NCBI RefSeq assembly: GCF_016598615.1
Contig: NZ_CP066831.1
Location: 2,046,001 to 2,110,000 of the forward strand
Source: Streptomyces liliifuscus
GTDB taxonomy: Bacteria > Actinomycetota > Actinomycetes > Streptomycetales > Streptomycetaceae
Reading direction: 5' to 3'
Length of the DNA stretch: 64,000 nucleotides
Below the pieces are notes generated by a model, which was not told where the DNA came from, made no database searches, and was given only the letters and a program-made list of their open reading frames with translations. The translations under genes were made by a program, and so were the position numbers. Positions 44,815 through 53,906 of the stretch are shown one piece after another (the first letter of the stretch is position 1; each line of letters begins with the position of its first letter).

Positions 44815-47800
44815 TCATTCGTACGCCGTCACCTTCGCCAGTGCCGCGTCGCGGACGTCGGGGTGTGGGTGGCGGCGCAGGGCTCGTAGCCGGGCCCGCC
44901 ACGGAGGCGCCCAGCCCGTGCGGGTGCCGAGCGTGGCAGTGATCGCCGTGGCCAGCAGTCCCTCGCTGTGACCACCGTGGACAGTCAGCCGTTGGGCGGC
45001 GCCGAGCAGGATCTCGGCGTCGCCCTCCTGCGTCCGGCGGAGCCGGGCGGCGAGTTCCGTGGCGGTGCGCGCGGCGAGCGCAGGCCGTCCTGCCGTCAGC
45101 GCGGCCAGCCGGTCCAGGGCCGTGTCCACCCGCTCCGCCGCCGCGTCCAGGTCGAGATGGAACGCCGCGACGGTGGCGGCCTGCGGTACGAATCCGTCGT
45201 ACCGCGCCAGCAGCTCACCGGCCCCGAGGGCCGCGTCCCGGATGGGCCCGGCGGCCGTCCTGGCCTGCTGGGCGAGCCGGTCGACGAGATGGTCGACGCG
45301 TTGGCGGGCCGGGCGGTCGCGACGGGGTGCGGCGTCGACGAGGGCGAGTTCCGCCGTCTCGGCATCGCTCCCGGCATCGGTCTCAGTCTCGAACTCGCCT
45401 TCGGACTCGGCCTCGGCTTCGGCCTCGGCCAGCACGCGCAGAGCTTCCCGCAGGCCTCTCGCTCCGTCGGCCGAGCCGGTCGCCGCGACCACCAGCCCTT
45501 CCGCCGCCGCCCGCCAGCTCGTGCGGTTCGACAGGTCCGCCGTGGCGGAGGCCAGGACGGTGGGGGCGTCCGGGGACCAGGGCGCCCAGTGGGACAGGGC
45601 ACCGAAGGCGAGGGTCGCCGTCGCCGGGTCGTCGGTCGCGCACACATCACGGACGAGACGGGCGTACCTCGCGCGGTGCCGTTCCGGCAGGTCGAGGGGC
45701 GAGACGCGCAGGACGGCCGCCCGGAGCACGGGCTCAGCGCCCGCGGCATCGTGCAGGAGCGTCCAGACGGTCTCCTCGGTGAGCAGCGCGCCCGCGAAGG
45801 CGACACACGCGGCCCGGACGTCGAGGTGGGCACCTGGACGCTCGTACGCCTCGGTGAGGAGGCGCGCGGCCACCGGTATCGGGAGCCGGGCGGCGGCGAG
45901 GCGGGCGGCCTCCTTGCGGCTGGTCACCTTGGTGTCCGGGGCGAGCAGCACCTCGCGCAGCTGTCCCACGAGCCGCGACGGTGCCACGTGCCGGGATGCC
46001 CGGGTGGCCGCGTACACGGCGACGCGGGCCCGGTCGTCCCCGACGTGCGCGAGGAGTTCGGGCAGCACGTCGCCCGGCCGGTCGGTGTGGGCGAGCGCGC
46101 CGAGCGCGGCCTCCGCGAGCACGACGTCCGACGAGCCGGTCCAGTCGCGTACGAGTCCGACGCCGGCGCCCGGTATCCGCGCGCCCTGAGCGATGGCGGC
46201 CGCCCGCGCGTACGACGGCAGCCCGGCGTCGGCGGCCTGCTCGGCCAACTGCCCGGCCACAGCCTCCTGTTGGCGTGGCAGCCAGCGCCGTACGTCCTGG
46301 TCCACGGGTACGGTCCACGGGCTGCCCTTGGTGAGGAAACGCCCGTACGGAGGGGTGTCCGCGAGGAGCACGTCGAGGAGGTCGGTGCGGCGCCGGGTGA
46401 TCACGTCCAGGACCGGCCACAGCGTTCCCGCCGAGGGTTCGAGGGAGAGGACGCGCGCGGCTCGTTCGTCGCGGGTGGCGGGCGGTTCCAGCCACAGCTC
46501 GACAGCGTCGCGTGCGGTGTCGTCGTTCCCGAACCGGACGGCCTGCCACAGAAGTTCCTGCAGCTCGGACATGCCGGCGGCGCGACGTCCCACGGCCCGG
46601 GCGAGAGCGAAGGCGAGGCTGTAGTCGGCCTTCTCCGCGCCCGCCTCGATCCACGGCCGCAGCGCGTCGTACACCTGGTGTTCCTGACCGCGCCGCAGCT
46701 TCGCGTCGAGTCGGCCGAGGTCGGCGCCTCCGGTGTTCCCGGAGATCCGGACGAGTGTGCGCAGCGCCCAGTTCACCAACTCCCGCGAACCGCCCGCCGC
46801 GTGCTCCCGCAGCACGGAGAGGGCGAGCTCGCTGAGATTGCCCCGGGTCTGGTGCGAGGAGTCGCGGGCCTCGACGGCGTCGGCGGCGATCCGGTCGAGG
46901 TGCGGCTCGGCGTCCTCGGTGAACAGTGCGGGCGGGGTGCGGGACACCGCGTACAGGGCGGGCAGCCGCACCGGTTCCTGCTCGTTGCGCAGCCTGGCCG
47001 TCTCCTCCAGTACGGAGGTGACGGCCGCGGGGTCGCTGGAGCGGGCGGCGTTGCGGATCAGCAACGGCCAGGCCGGCGCCCGGTCTTCGGCGGCGGGGCG
47101 GCGCGTGGCCTCGATGAGCCGCTCCCGTACCTCGGCGACGGGCAGGAAGGATTCCGCGAGCAGCACGGTGTCCCATGCCTCCCCTCGCTCGCGCGCCGCG
47201 GCGGCCATCCTTCGGGCCTCCTCGGCGACGCAACTGCGGGGCAGCGCCTCAAGGATGACCGCGTCCACGGCGGCGCCACCAGCGCCTCGGCCCGCGGTCG
47301 CCGCCGTGTAGAAGGTGTGACGGCGAGCGGGCGGCAGCGCCTGGAGGAGCGGCGCGAGGCCGCCCGACGCGGCCAGCATCCGCCCGTAGACGGCGAGTTC
47401 CTCCGCCTCGGATCGCGCGAGTCTGCGTTGCAGCGAGCGACTGCGGGTGCCGATGTAGGAGGGGAACCGGCCCGAGATCAGCAGCCGGAGCACTCGTTCC
47501 GGTGCGACGGCGGCGAACGCGCCCACCTGGTCGAGGAGTTGAGCCGGGATCCTGGAGGGTCCGAGACGCTCGACCAGGTCCAGCACCCGCAGTGGCTCGA
47601 CGGCCACGGTGACGACGACGACCTCCGTGTACCGCTGCCACCAGGCGTCGCGCAGCGACTCCGGCAGGGCTGCCAACTCCCGTTCCGCCACGTCCAGCAG
47701 CGCGTTGGGGTGCCACCGGCCGAGGGACTTCGAGCCGTGTACGGCGTGCAGCAGCGAGGGCAGCAGCCGGGCGACCGTCTCCGGGGAACACCCGGGCAGC

Positions 47801-48234
47801 AGCCGAGCCGCCTCCGCGTCACCCCATTCCGACCGCAGCCCGTCGACGAGCCGGTCGGCCAGCACGGTGCGCCGGCCCGCGACGACGGCACGCAGCAGCT
47901 GACGACGTATCGTCTCGGGCGCGTCGGTGAGCGCCGACTCGTAGGCGGAGTCGGGCACTTGGAGACTGTCCGCGACGCGCAGCGCGTGTCCGCGCACGAA
48001 AGAGTCCGGATCGGCGATACGCGACGCGATCCACTCGGTGTCCCCGGCGACGGCCGCCGCGACGACAGCGAGCCCTCGCTCGTAGGCGCCACGCGTTTCG
48101 AGCTCGTCCAGCAGCGGACGCGACTCCTCCAATTCCCGTGTGCGAGCGGCGAGTTCGCGCATGCGCAAGGGGTACGGGAGTGGATCGAGGGCGTTCAGCA
48201 GGCTCTCGGCCTGGTGCCGCGGGGTGTGGACCAT
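44815..48234 (-). CDS. Large helical-repeat (HEAT/ARM-like) hypothetical protein, 1139 aa
   Basis: A 1139-residue cytoplasmic protein composed of short Ala/Leu/Arg/Glu-rich helical pairs from end to end (for example DPDSFVRGHALRVADSL, DDRARVAVYAATRA, HPHPDVRDAALAKVTAYE). The phased proline/aspartate turns and paired helices fit a HEAT or armadillo-like solenoid. One acidic low-complexity stretch lies near residue 930-960 (AEAEAEAESEGEFETETD). No enzymatic motif is visible. I do not recognise a named family. It is divergent from the six-hairpin glycosidase, 156 bp apart. ATG 48234. Confidence 0.75.
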   Translation of the reverse strand: MVHTPRHQAESLLNALDPLPYPLRMRELAARTRELEESRPLLDELETRGAYERGLAVVAAAVAGDTEWIASRIADPDSFVRGHALRVADSLQVPDSAYESALTDAPETIRRQLLRAVVAGRRTVLADRLVDGLRSEWGDAEAARLLPGCSPETVARLLPSLLHAVHGSKSLGRWHPNALLDVAERELAALPESLRDAWWQRYTEVVVVTVAVEPLRVLDLVERLGPSRIPAQLLDQVGAFAAVAPERVLRLLISGRFPSYIGTRSRSLQRRLARSEAEELAVYGRMLAASGGLAPLLQALPPARRHTFYTAATAGRGAGGAAVDAVILEALPRSCVAEEARRMAAAARERGEAWDTVLLAESFLPVAEVRERLIEATRRPAAEDRAPAWPLLIRNAARSSDPAAVTSVLEETARLRNEQEPVRLPALYAVSRTPPALFTEDAEPHLDRIAADAVEARDSSHQTRGNLSELALSVLREHAAGGSRELVNWALRTLVRISGNTGGADLGRLDAKLRRGQEHQVYDALRPWIEAGAEKADYSLAFALARAVGRRAAGMSELQELLWQAVRFGNDDTARDAVELWLEPPATRDERAARVLSLEPSAGTLWPVLDVITRRRTDLLDVLLADTPPYGRFLTKGSPWTVPVDQDVRRWLPRQQEAVAGQLAEQAADAGLPSYARAAAIAQGARIPGAGVGLVRDWTGSSDVVLAEAALGALAHTDRPGDVLPELLAHVGDDRARVAVYAATRASRHVAPSRLVGQLREVLLAPDTKVTSRKEAARLAAARLPIPVAARLLTEAYERPGAHLDVRAACVAFAGALLTEETVWTLLHDAAGAEPVLRAAVLRVSPLDLPERHRARYARLVRDVCATDDPATATLAFGALSHWAPWSPDAPTVLASATADLSNRTSWRAAAEGLVVAATGSADGARGLREALRVLAEAEAEAESEGEFETETDAGSDAETAELALVDAAPRRDRPARQRVDHLVDRLAQQARTAAGPIRDAALGAGELLARYDGFVPQAATVAAFHLDLDAAAERVDTALDRLAALTAGRPALAARTATELAARLRRTQEGDAEILLGAAQRLTVHGGHSEGLLATAITATLGTRTGWAPPWRARLRALRRHPHPDVRDAALAKVTAYE

Positions 48235-48390
48235 GGGGTGGATTGTGCCTGCCGGGGACCGTGGTGCGCGCCGATTTACCGATGCGGCCCACCGCGAAGC
48301 CGAAAGCCGCCCACCGCGCCTGCGCTGTCAGCCCTACGCATTTACGGGTCGCTCCCGCGGTGCAACGGTGCCCGCAGGGGGTGACACACC

Positions 48391-50862
48391 ATGGCACAGA
48401 CCCATGAGTGGATGTTCTACGAGGTCATGTGGCGCGGCTGGGCGGGCAGGGGGCAGGTTCCGTATCCCGTGCCCTGGTGGGCGCAGCAGGCCTTCCGGCG
48501 CTGGAGCGACGACTTCGACACCGGCACGTACGAGTCCAAGGAGGCGGCCTTCGCCTCCAACGCCCTGTACCGCTACTGGCACATGGTCGGCGTCAAGGAC
48601 CATCGGCAGGAGTCGCTGATCGGTCAGGCCGGCGAGATCGAGCCGGTCTACGACAAGTACTGCCTCTCGTTCTTCCTCCACGACCCGGCGACGGGCACGC
48701 TGCGGCTGCCCCAGCTCCCGGACGGCGGAAGTGTCGAACAGCGCATGGAGGCACCGCACTTACCGGTCGTCCTCACGACCTTCCGTACGCCGGAGGGCGT
48801 GGAGTTCGTGCAGCGCACGTTCGCCACACCCGTCGGCGCGCGACAGCGGGACCTGGTCGTCTCGCGGGTGTCGGTGAGCAGCCCGACCGGGCAGCCGCGC
48901 GAGGGGCTGCTGTGTGCGGCGGTCATGCCTGCCGGGCCGAGCGGTTTCCAGCGGCACGACCGCAACGGCCGTCAGGTCACCGACCGGCGGCTGACCTATC
49001 TGCGTCATCTGCCGGACGAACAGCGCGTGGAGACCAACTCGGGCTGGGGGCCGGTCTTCGACACCCCGCCCGAGCAGTACGGCGTGTACGGCAACCCGGA
49101 CTCCTCCTTCGACCCGGACGCGTATCTGGCGCACAGCCCGTTCCACGACCTGGTGACGGGCGGGAAGCTGAACGGCGCCCTGGACGCGCAGGACCAGGTG
49201 GCGGGGCTGTGCAGCGCCGTGTTCGCCTGGCCGTTCCGGGTCACCGCGGACGAGGTCTTCGAGCTCGACGTACGACTGCCCGTCGACCTGTACGCCGGGG
49301 CCGACGACCTGGCGGAGCTGAAGGGGACGCCGGCGACGGAACTGGAGTCGGCCAACCGTGACTTCTGGGCGGCGAAACTGCTGGGGCAGGGACTCCAGCC
49401 GCAACTACCTTCCCCTGTAACTCATCTGACGGACCTGTTCCGCCAGTCGCGGTCGCAGCTGCTGATCCTCTCCGACCACGGCGAGATCCATCCGGGCCCG
49501 ACGGTCTACGACTCCTTCTGGATCCGCGACTCCTCGGTGGAGGCCACGGCCTGCTCACTCGTCGGCGATTCGGCGCTTGCCGAGCACCAGTTGGGCACGC
49601 ACTACCCACTGCGGTTCAACCGCGGCGACGGCCGAATCGGCCCCTGCGCCGAGTACGGCTTCTACGGCGGCCCGCACGAGAAGGACGACCGCGAGTGGGA
49701 CAGCAACGGCCAGGCGCTGTGGGCCATCGGCCGGTTCGACCGCACCACCGGCCGACAGGCCGCGTTCGGGGCGAAGTTGTACGTCCCGTACGTGCGCGAC
49801 GCGGCCCGCTGGCTCCGCGACAACCGTGACGGGCACGGGCTGCTGCACAGCGGCTGGAGCGCCGAGCACCTCGGTGAACGCGACAAGCCGCACTACTGGG
49901 ACGACCTCTGGGGCCTCGCCGGACTGTACGAGGCAGCGCGCCTCGCGGAGCGGATCGACGCACCGGAAGTACCCGAATTCTGGGCAGCCTTCGACGACTT
50001 GAAGCGGGCCACCGGGGACTCCATCCGCTGGGTGCTGGCCGAGCAGCGCGCTCGCGGCGCCTGGGAGACGTACATCCCGACCGGGCCCGCCGACGTCGGC
50101 CGGCTCGACTCCACGATGATCGGCACGGCCGCCTACTTCCACCCGCTGCGCCTGCACATGGGCAGCAAGCTGGGCGAGGAGGTCGACCGGGCCGCCCGCC
50201 TCACCCTGGACACGATGTACGCGCACTTCGTCACCGGCGGCTTTCGCCACGAGGCGGCCTGGAACGCGTACGGGCCCTATCTGACACTGCAGTTGGCGCA
50301 CGCGTACCTGCTCGCGGGCGATCCCGCCCGGATGGACGCGCTGCTCGGCTGGACGGTCGGCGCGGGCTTCCCCCGAACGGCGGACCGGGTGGCGGCACTT
50401 GGCGCGTGGAACGAGCAGCACGCGTTCCCAATTGCCTCGGACTTCGCCGAAGTCCCGTACCGGCCCTGGTACATGGGCGACATCCCGCACGGCTGGGCGG
50501 CGGCCGAGTATCTGCTGCTGATCCGCGACATCCTCTTCTTCGAGGCGGACGAGGACCGCGATCCGCATCTCTACATCGCGCCGGGCATACGTCCGCACTG
50601 GGTACCGGCGAACGAACAGGTCGCGGTGAAGGCGGCGCCCACGCTCTTCGGGGATCCGTTCGGGTACCGGCTCGCGCACGATCCGGCCGGGCGAACGGTG
50701 ACCGTCGACATCACGGAGGCTCCGGACGGGGTGCGGTTCGTTTATCCGTGCCGGTTCGGCCGGGTGCGGGCGGCGTCCGCCGACGGACGGGAGCTGGAGG
50801 TGACGGGCCAGGACGTGCGGGTACCGGCCGGGACGGAGAGGTTCACCGTGTCGTACGAGTGA
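48391..50862 (+). CDS. Six-hairpin (MGH1/GH63-like) glycoside hydrolase
   Basis: An 823-residue protein without signal peptide. The middle and C-terminal part is an (alpha/alpha)6 barrel: DSFWIRDSSVEATACSLVGD (acidic pair typical of GH15/GH63-like enzymes), EWDSNGQALWAIGRF, HYWDDLWGLAGLYEAARL and FRHEAAWNAYGPYLTLQLAH. The N-terminal roughly 330 residues form a beta-rich domain. Activity is likely on alpha-glucosides or mannosyl oligosaccharides, in the cytoplasm; substrate not assignable. ATG 48391. Convergent with the WhiB-like gene (12-bp gap). Confidence 0.82.
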   Translation: MAQTHEWMFYEVMWRGWAGRGQVPYPVPWWAQQAFRRWSDDFDTGTYESKEAAFASNALYRYWHMVGVKDHRQESLIGQAGEIEPVYDKYCLSFFLHDPATGTLRLPQLPDGGSVEQRMEAPHLPVVLTTFRTPEGVEFVQRTFATPVGARQRDLVVSRVSVSSPTGQPREGLLCAAVMPAGPSGFQRHDRNGRQVTDRRLTYLRHLPDEQRVETNSGWGPVFDTPPEQYGVYGNPDSSFDPDAYLAHSPFHDLVTGGKLNGALDAQDQVAGLCSAVFAWPFRVTADEVFELDVRLPVDLYAGADDLAELKGTPATELESANRDFWAAKLLGQGLQPQLPSPVTHLTDLFRQSRSQLLILSDHGEIHPGPTVYDSFWIRDSSVEATACSLVGDSALAEHQLGTHYPLRFNRGDGRIGPCAEYGFYGGPHEKDDREWDSNGQALWAIGRFDRTTGRQAAFGAKLYVPYVRDAARWLRDNRDGHGLLHSGWSAEHLGERDKPHYWDDLWGLAGLYEAARLAERIDAPEVPEFWAAFDDLKRATGDSIRWVLAEQRARGAWETYIPTGPADVGRLDSTMIGTAAYFHPLRLHMGSKLGEEVDRAARLTLDTMYAHFVTGGFRHEAAWNAYGPYLTLQLAHAYLLAGDPARMDALLGWTVGAGFPRTADRVAALGAWNEQHAFPIASDFAEVPYRPWYMGDIPHGWAAAEYLLLIRDILFFEADEDRDPHLYIAPGIRPHWVPANEQVAVKAAPTLFGDPFGYRLAHDPAGRTVTVDITEAPDGVRFVYPCRFGRVRAASADGRELEVTGQDVRVPAGTERFTVSYE

Positions 50863-50874
50863 CCGGCGCCGCCG

Positions 50875-51141
50875 TCAGTACTGCTGCTGGTGCTGCTGGT
50901 CCTGTGTGCGACGGAGGCTGAGCCGCTCCTTCTCGGACAGGCCGCCCCAGACGCCGAAGCGTTCGTCGTGGTCGAGCGCGTATTCGAGGCAGGCGGAGCG
51001 TATCTCGCACAGTCCGCAGATGCGCTTCGCCTCACGCACCGAGCTGCCCGGCTCGGGAAAGAAGAACTCGGATCCGGTCTGGGCGCACAGTGCCTGTTCC
51101 TGCCAGGAGAGGTCGGGCGCGGCAATGGTGTCGTTGTGCAT
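50875..51141 (-). CDS. WhiB-like iron-sulfur transcription factor
   Basis: An 88-residue Wbl protein. The four Fe-S cysteines are in ALCAQTGSEFFFP, ICGLC (CxxC) and ACLEYAL, followed by the GVWGGLSEKERLSLRR turn and basic helix. Wbl proteins bind sigma factor region 4 and control development, redox response or antibiotic production. The sequence SWQEQALCAQT is closer to WhiB itself than to WblA, WblC or WblE; the exact paralogue is not certain. ATG 51141. The glutamine-rich C-terminal end (QDQQHQQQY) is a feature of this copy. Confidence 0.93.
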   Translation of the reverse strand: MHNDTIAAPDLSWQEQALCAQTGSEFFFPEPGSSVREAKRICGLCEIRSACLEYALDHDERFGVWGGLSEKERLSLRRTQDQQHQQQY

Positions 51142-51243
51142 GCCCAGGATCGTGCCGCGAACCGAAAAACGTTCGATCAACGCCGGATCAATGCCAGCCC
51201 CTGACCCCATCGTGCCGCCGAGAGCCAACCGCTGGCACGGCGG

Positions 51244-51288
51244 CGCGCCCCAAAGGGGCGCGGGGAACTGCGCGACAAGCCCCCACCG
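51244..51288 (-). repeat. Dispersed Streptomyces repeat, copy 9 (reverse orientation)
   Basis: GCGCCCC-AAA-GGGGCGC hairpin, then GGGGAACTGCGCGACAAGC. It lies in the 315-bp divergent gap 51142-51456 between the WhiB-like and VOC genes, about 100 bp upstream of the WhiB-like start. Apart from this copy the gap shows only promoter-like DNA. A repeat in a divergent gap is unusual here. Confidence 0.82.
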
Positions 51289-51456
51289 GCCGGCACGAAC
51301 CCACAACCGCAAGCACCCACCACAAACAGCGAGCACGGAACTACCAAGGGTAACCACTACCCCACCAAGCCCAGCGGCAGCGCTCCGGCAGCGATTGTCA
51401 GTGCGCAGTGCCAGACTCGGCAGTGCAGGCAACGGGACCCCTCAAAGGAGGGCAAC

Positions 51457-52245
51457 ATGCTCACCACCCGTTTCGTCACCGGCGCCCCGAACTGGGTCGA
51501 TCTCGGCACGAGCGACATCGACGGCGCCACATCCTTCTACAACGGCCTCTTCGGCTGGGACTTCCGGTCGGCGGGACCGGAAGCCGGCGGTTACGGCTTC
51601 TTCCAACTGGCGGGGAAGACCGCCGCCGGCGGCATGCAGACCTCTCCCGAGCAGGGCCCACCGTCCTGGAACGTGTTTTTCCAGACGCCGGACGCCGACG
51701 CCACCGCCAAGGCCGTGGAGCAGACCGGCGGCACCGTACTGATGGCGCCCGACGACGTCATGAAGGAGGGCCGCCTGGCCGTCTTCAGCGACAAGGCGGG
51801 CGTCTCCTTCGGCGTCTGGCAGCCGGGTCAGCTGCGCGGTATCGACATCGCGGGCGACCCGGGCTCCTTGTGCTGGGTCGAGCTCTACACACCGGACATC
51901 GCCGCAGCGGCCGCGTTCTACAACTCCGTACTGGGCCTGGAGACCTCCGCCATGCCGTTCCCCGGCGGCACCTACACATGCGTGAATCCCGCGGAGGGCG
52001 GCGAGGATTCCATGTTCGGCGGAGTCGTCCCGCTGGCCGACGACCCGACGGAGCGGGAGGCGGGGGCCTACTGGCTGCCGTACTTCGAAGTCACGGACAC
52101 CGATGCCGTGGTCGCCAAGGCCGAGGAGCTGGGCGGCACGGTCCGGATGCCCGCCACGTCCGTGGAGGGCGTCGGCCGCATGGCCAAGCTCGCCGACCCG
52201 TACGGCGCGCGCTTCGCGGTGATCAAGAGCGAACCGCAGAGCTGA
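51457..52245 (+). CDS. VOC family protein with two glyoxalase-type domains
   Basis: A 262-residue tandem of two vicinal-oxygen-chelate domains: residues 10-125 (PNWVDLGTSDIDGATSFYNGLFGWD) and 135-258 (CWVELYTPDIAAAAAFYNSVLG). The domains are typical of the Streptomyces hydroxylase/glyoxalase group sometimes annotated as 27 kDa antigen-like; the metal ligands are not all conserved, so enzymatic activity is unsure. Start ATG 51457 with an excellent AAAGGAGGG site. A good hairpin terminator follows. Confidence 0.88.
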   Translation: MLTTRFVTGAPNWVDLGTSDIDGATSFYNGLFGWDFRSAGPEAGGYGFFQLAGKTAAGGMQTSPEQGPPSWNVFFQTPDADATAKAVEQTGGTVLMAPDDVMKEGRLAVFSDKAGVSFGVWQPGQLRGIDIAGDPGSLCWVELYTPDIAAAAAFYNSVLGLETSAMPFPGGTYTCVNPAEGGEDSMFGGVVPLADDPTEREAGAYWLPYFEVTDTDAVVAKAEELGGTVRMPATSVEGVGRMAKLADPYGARFAVIKSEPQS

Positions 52246-52310
52246 CCCCACAACTGACGACAAGACAGACAGCCAGCAAGGCTGGCAACAGGGCAGCCAG
52301 CAGGGCGGAC

Positions 52311-52345
52311 GGTGGCCGGGTCCCCTCGATCGGGGCTCGGCCACC
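52311..52345 (+). terminator. Intrinsic terminator of the VOC gene
   Basis: GGTGGCCGGGTCCCC pairs with GGGGCTCGGCCACC (one bulge and one G-T pair), loop TCGAT. 66 bp after the stop. Confidence 0.75.
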
Positions 52346-52377
52346 GCGCCGTCAACTTCTGAACGCAAGCAGATTTC

Positions 52378-52389
52378 GAGAGCGCTCTC
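52378..52389. promoter_or_regulatory. LacI-type operator upstream of the GH64 gene
   Basis: GAGAGCGCTCTC is a perfect 12-bp palindrome with the central CG of LacI/GalR-family sites (like the CebR site GGGAGCGCTCCC). It lies 114 bp before the GH64 start codon. A related site is at 55007 in the LacI gene promoter, and a weaker match (GGAAGCGCTCTC) lies at 52573-52584 inside the GH64 coding region. Confidence 0.75.
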
Positions 52390-52503
52390 AGTCATAACCC
52401 TTGACGCCCCAACTCCCCCTGGGAACAGTGGTGCACCGCAGGGCGCCGACCCCCCACAGGTCGGCCCGCCCTCCTGCCTCCCCCCCACCCCCAGGAGACT
52501 TCC

Positions 52504-53730
52504 GTGATCTCACGCAGAACGTTCCTGTCCGGAGCCGCGGCCGTCGGAGCCACCGCAAGCTACCCCGTCTGGGGAAGCGCTCTCAGCCCCACCGCCGAGG
52601 CGGCCCCCGCCACCTGTGAACTCGCCCTCAAGAACGCCTCGTTGCCGGGCACGGTCCGCGCGTATGTCACCGGGCACGAGCAGTCGACGGGCAACTGGGT
52701 GCTGCTGCGGGCCGACGGCAGTGTCTACCGGCCCACCTCCCCCTCCGCGCCACAGACCCCGCTGCCCGTCGACTGCGCCATCCCGCTGGGCGCCGCGGGG
52801 TCGGCCCCGAAGGTCCTGACGCTTCCTCAGATGTTCGGCGCCCGCGTCTACTTCGTCCGGGACAGCACGCTCAACTTCTTCCTCAACCCGGGCCCCGCGC
52901 TGGTCGAGCCCGCGTTCGCCACGCCCGCCGACTCGAACTACGGCAAGACCTGGTCGTTCTGCGAGTTCACGTTCAACACCCAGCAGCTGTACGCCAACAT
53001 CAGCTACGTCGACCTGGTCACCGCCCTCCCGATCGGCCTGACCCTGGAGGGCGACGCCACGCACACGGTCGCACCCCTGCCCGACGGCGCGGTCGACAGG
53101 ATCGCCTCGGACCTCACGGCACAGGCGGCCAGGGACGGCCAGCCCTGGGACAAGCTGGTGATCCGCGGTGACGGCGGCTCCGTACTGCGCGTGATCTCCC
53201 CGCAGAACCTGATGGCCCCGTACTTCGACCGGCCCGCCGAGATGCCGTTCCGCGACCTCTGGAACGGCTACATCGACGAGGTGTGGGCGAAGTACCGCTC
53301 GACCGACCTGAGGATCGACCTCCAGGGCGGCCGGGGCACGCTCACCGGCCGGGTCAGCGGTGACACGCTCACCTTCGCGGGCGGCCACACCTTCGCCAAG
53401 CCCACCTCGAAGGACATCTTCACCTGCAACCACGGGCCGTTCACCAACAACCCGGGCGACTCCGACGACAAGAAGGCCCTCCTGGCCCGCCTCGCCGCCG
53501 GCTTCAACCGCTCGATCATGCTCACCCACCCCACCCAGCCGAACGGCACGACCACGGCCGACTACTACAAGGGCTCGGCCGTCAACCACTGGTCGCGCGT
53601 CGTCCACGCCAACTCGCCCATCGGCTACGCCTTCCCGTACGACGACGTACGCCCCGACGGCCAGCCCGACGTATCGGGCGCAGCCCACGACGGCAACCCA
53701 CGCCGCTTCACGGTGACGGTCGGGTCCTGA
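52504..53730 (+). CDS. Secreted GH64 beta-1,3-glucanase
   Basis: A 408-residue precursor with a Tat signal (SRRTFLSGAAAVG) cleaved at about residue 38 (AEAAPA). The mature protein resembles family 64 endo-beta-1,3-glucanases (laminaripentaose-producing type): thaumatin-like N-terminal beta sandwich (ELALKNASLPGTVRAYVTG), the FNPGP-like NFFLNPGPALVEP strand, WSFCEFTF with the catalytic-region acidic residue, and FTCNHGPFTNN. It cuts fungal or algal beta-1,3-glucan outside the cell. GTG 52504 with CAGGAG upstream. Control by the neighbouring LacI protein is suggested by shared operators. Confidence 0.88.
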   Translation: MISRRTFLSGAAAVGATASYPVWGSALSPTAEAAPATCELALKNASLPGTVRAYVTGHEQSTGNWVLLRADGSVYRPTSPSAPQTPLPVDCAIPLGAAGSAPKVLTLPQMFGARVYFVRDSTLNFFLNPGPALVEPAFATPADSNYGKTWSFCEFTFNTQQLYANISYVDLVTALPIGLTLEGDATHTVAPLPDGAVDRIASDLTAQAARDGQPWDKLVIRGDGGSVLRVISPQNLMAPYFDRPAEMPFRDLWNGYIDEVWAKYRSTDLRIDLQGGRGTLTGRVSGDTLTFAGGHTFAKPTSKDIFTCNHGPFTNNPGDSDDKKALLARLAAGFNRSIMLTHPTQPNGTTTADYYKGSAVNHWSRVVHANSPIGYAFPYDDVRPDGQPDVSGAAHDGNPRRFTVTVGS

Positions 53731-53772
53731 GGGCTCCGGCCGGAGTGTCGTGATTCATCTGCGGCTGCGTCG

Positions 53773-53874
53773 TGGCTGGTCGCGCAGTTCCCCGCGCCCC
53801 TGAAAGACGGGGCTGCGCCCCTGTCTTTCATCCTTTGGGGGCGCGGGGAACTGCGCGAGCAACCCCCAGCAAGC
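53773..53874. repeat. Dispersed repeat copies 10a/10b: nested inverted pair between convergent genes
   Basis: Left copy 53773-53801 (TGGCTGGTCGCGCAG...), right copy from 53837 in opposite orientation (GGGGCGCGGGGAACTGCGCG). Between them TGAAAGAC and GTCTTTCA form an inner stem with GGG/CCC. The whole can fold into one long hairpin of about 75 nt. It separates the convergent GH64 and LacI genes. Confidence 0.9.
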
Positions 53875-53906
53875 CGCACCCAACACACAACCCCTCCGCG
53901 GAGCGG

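Noticed and set aside
44968..48384. Plus-strand 1138-residue open frame opposite the HEAT-like gene
   Set aside because: It is the antisense of a GC-biased gene; its composition is Gly/Arg/Val-rich without domain motifs, while the minus frame has helical-repeat protein features and a sensible start. High GC makes long antisense open frames common.
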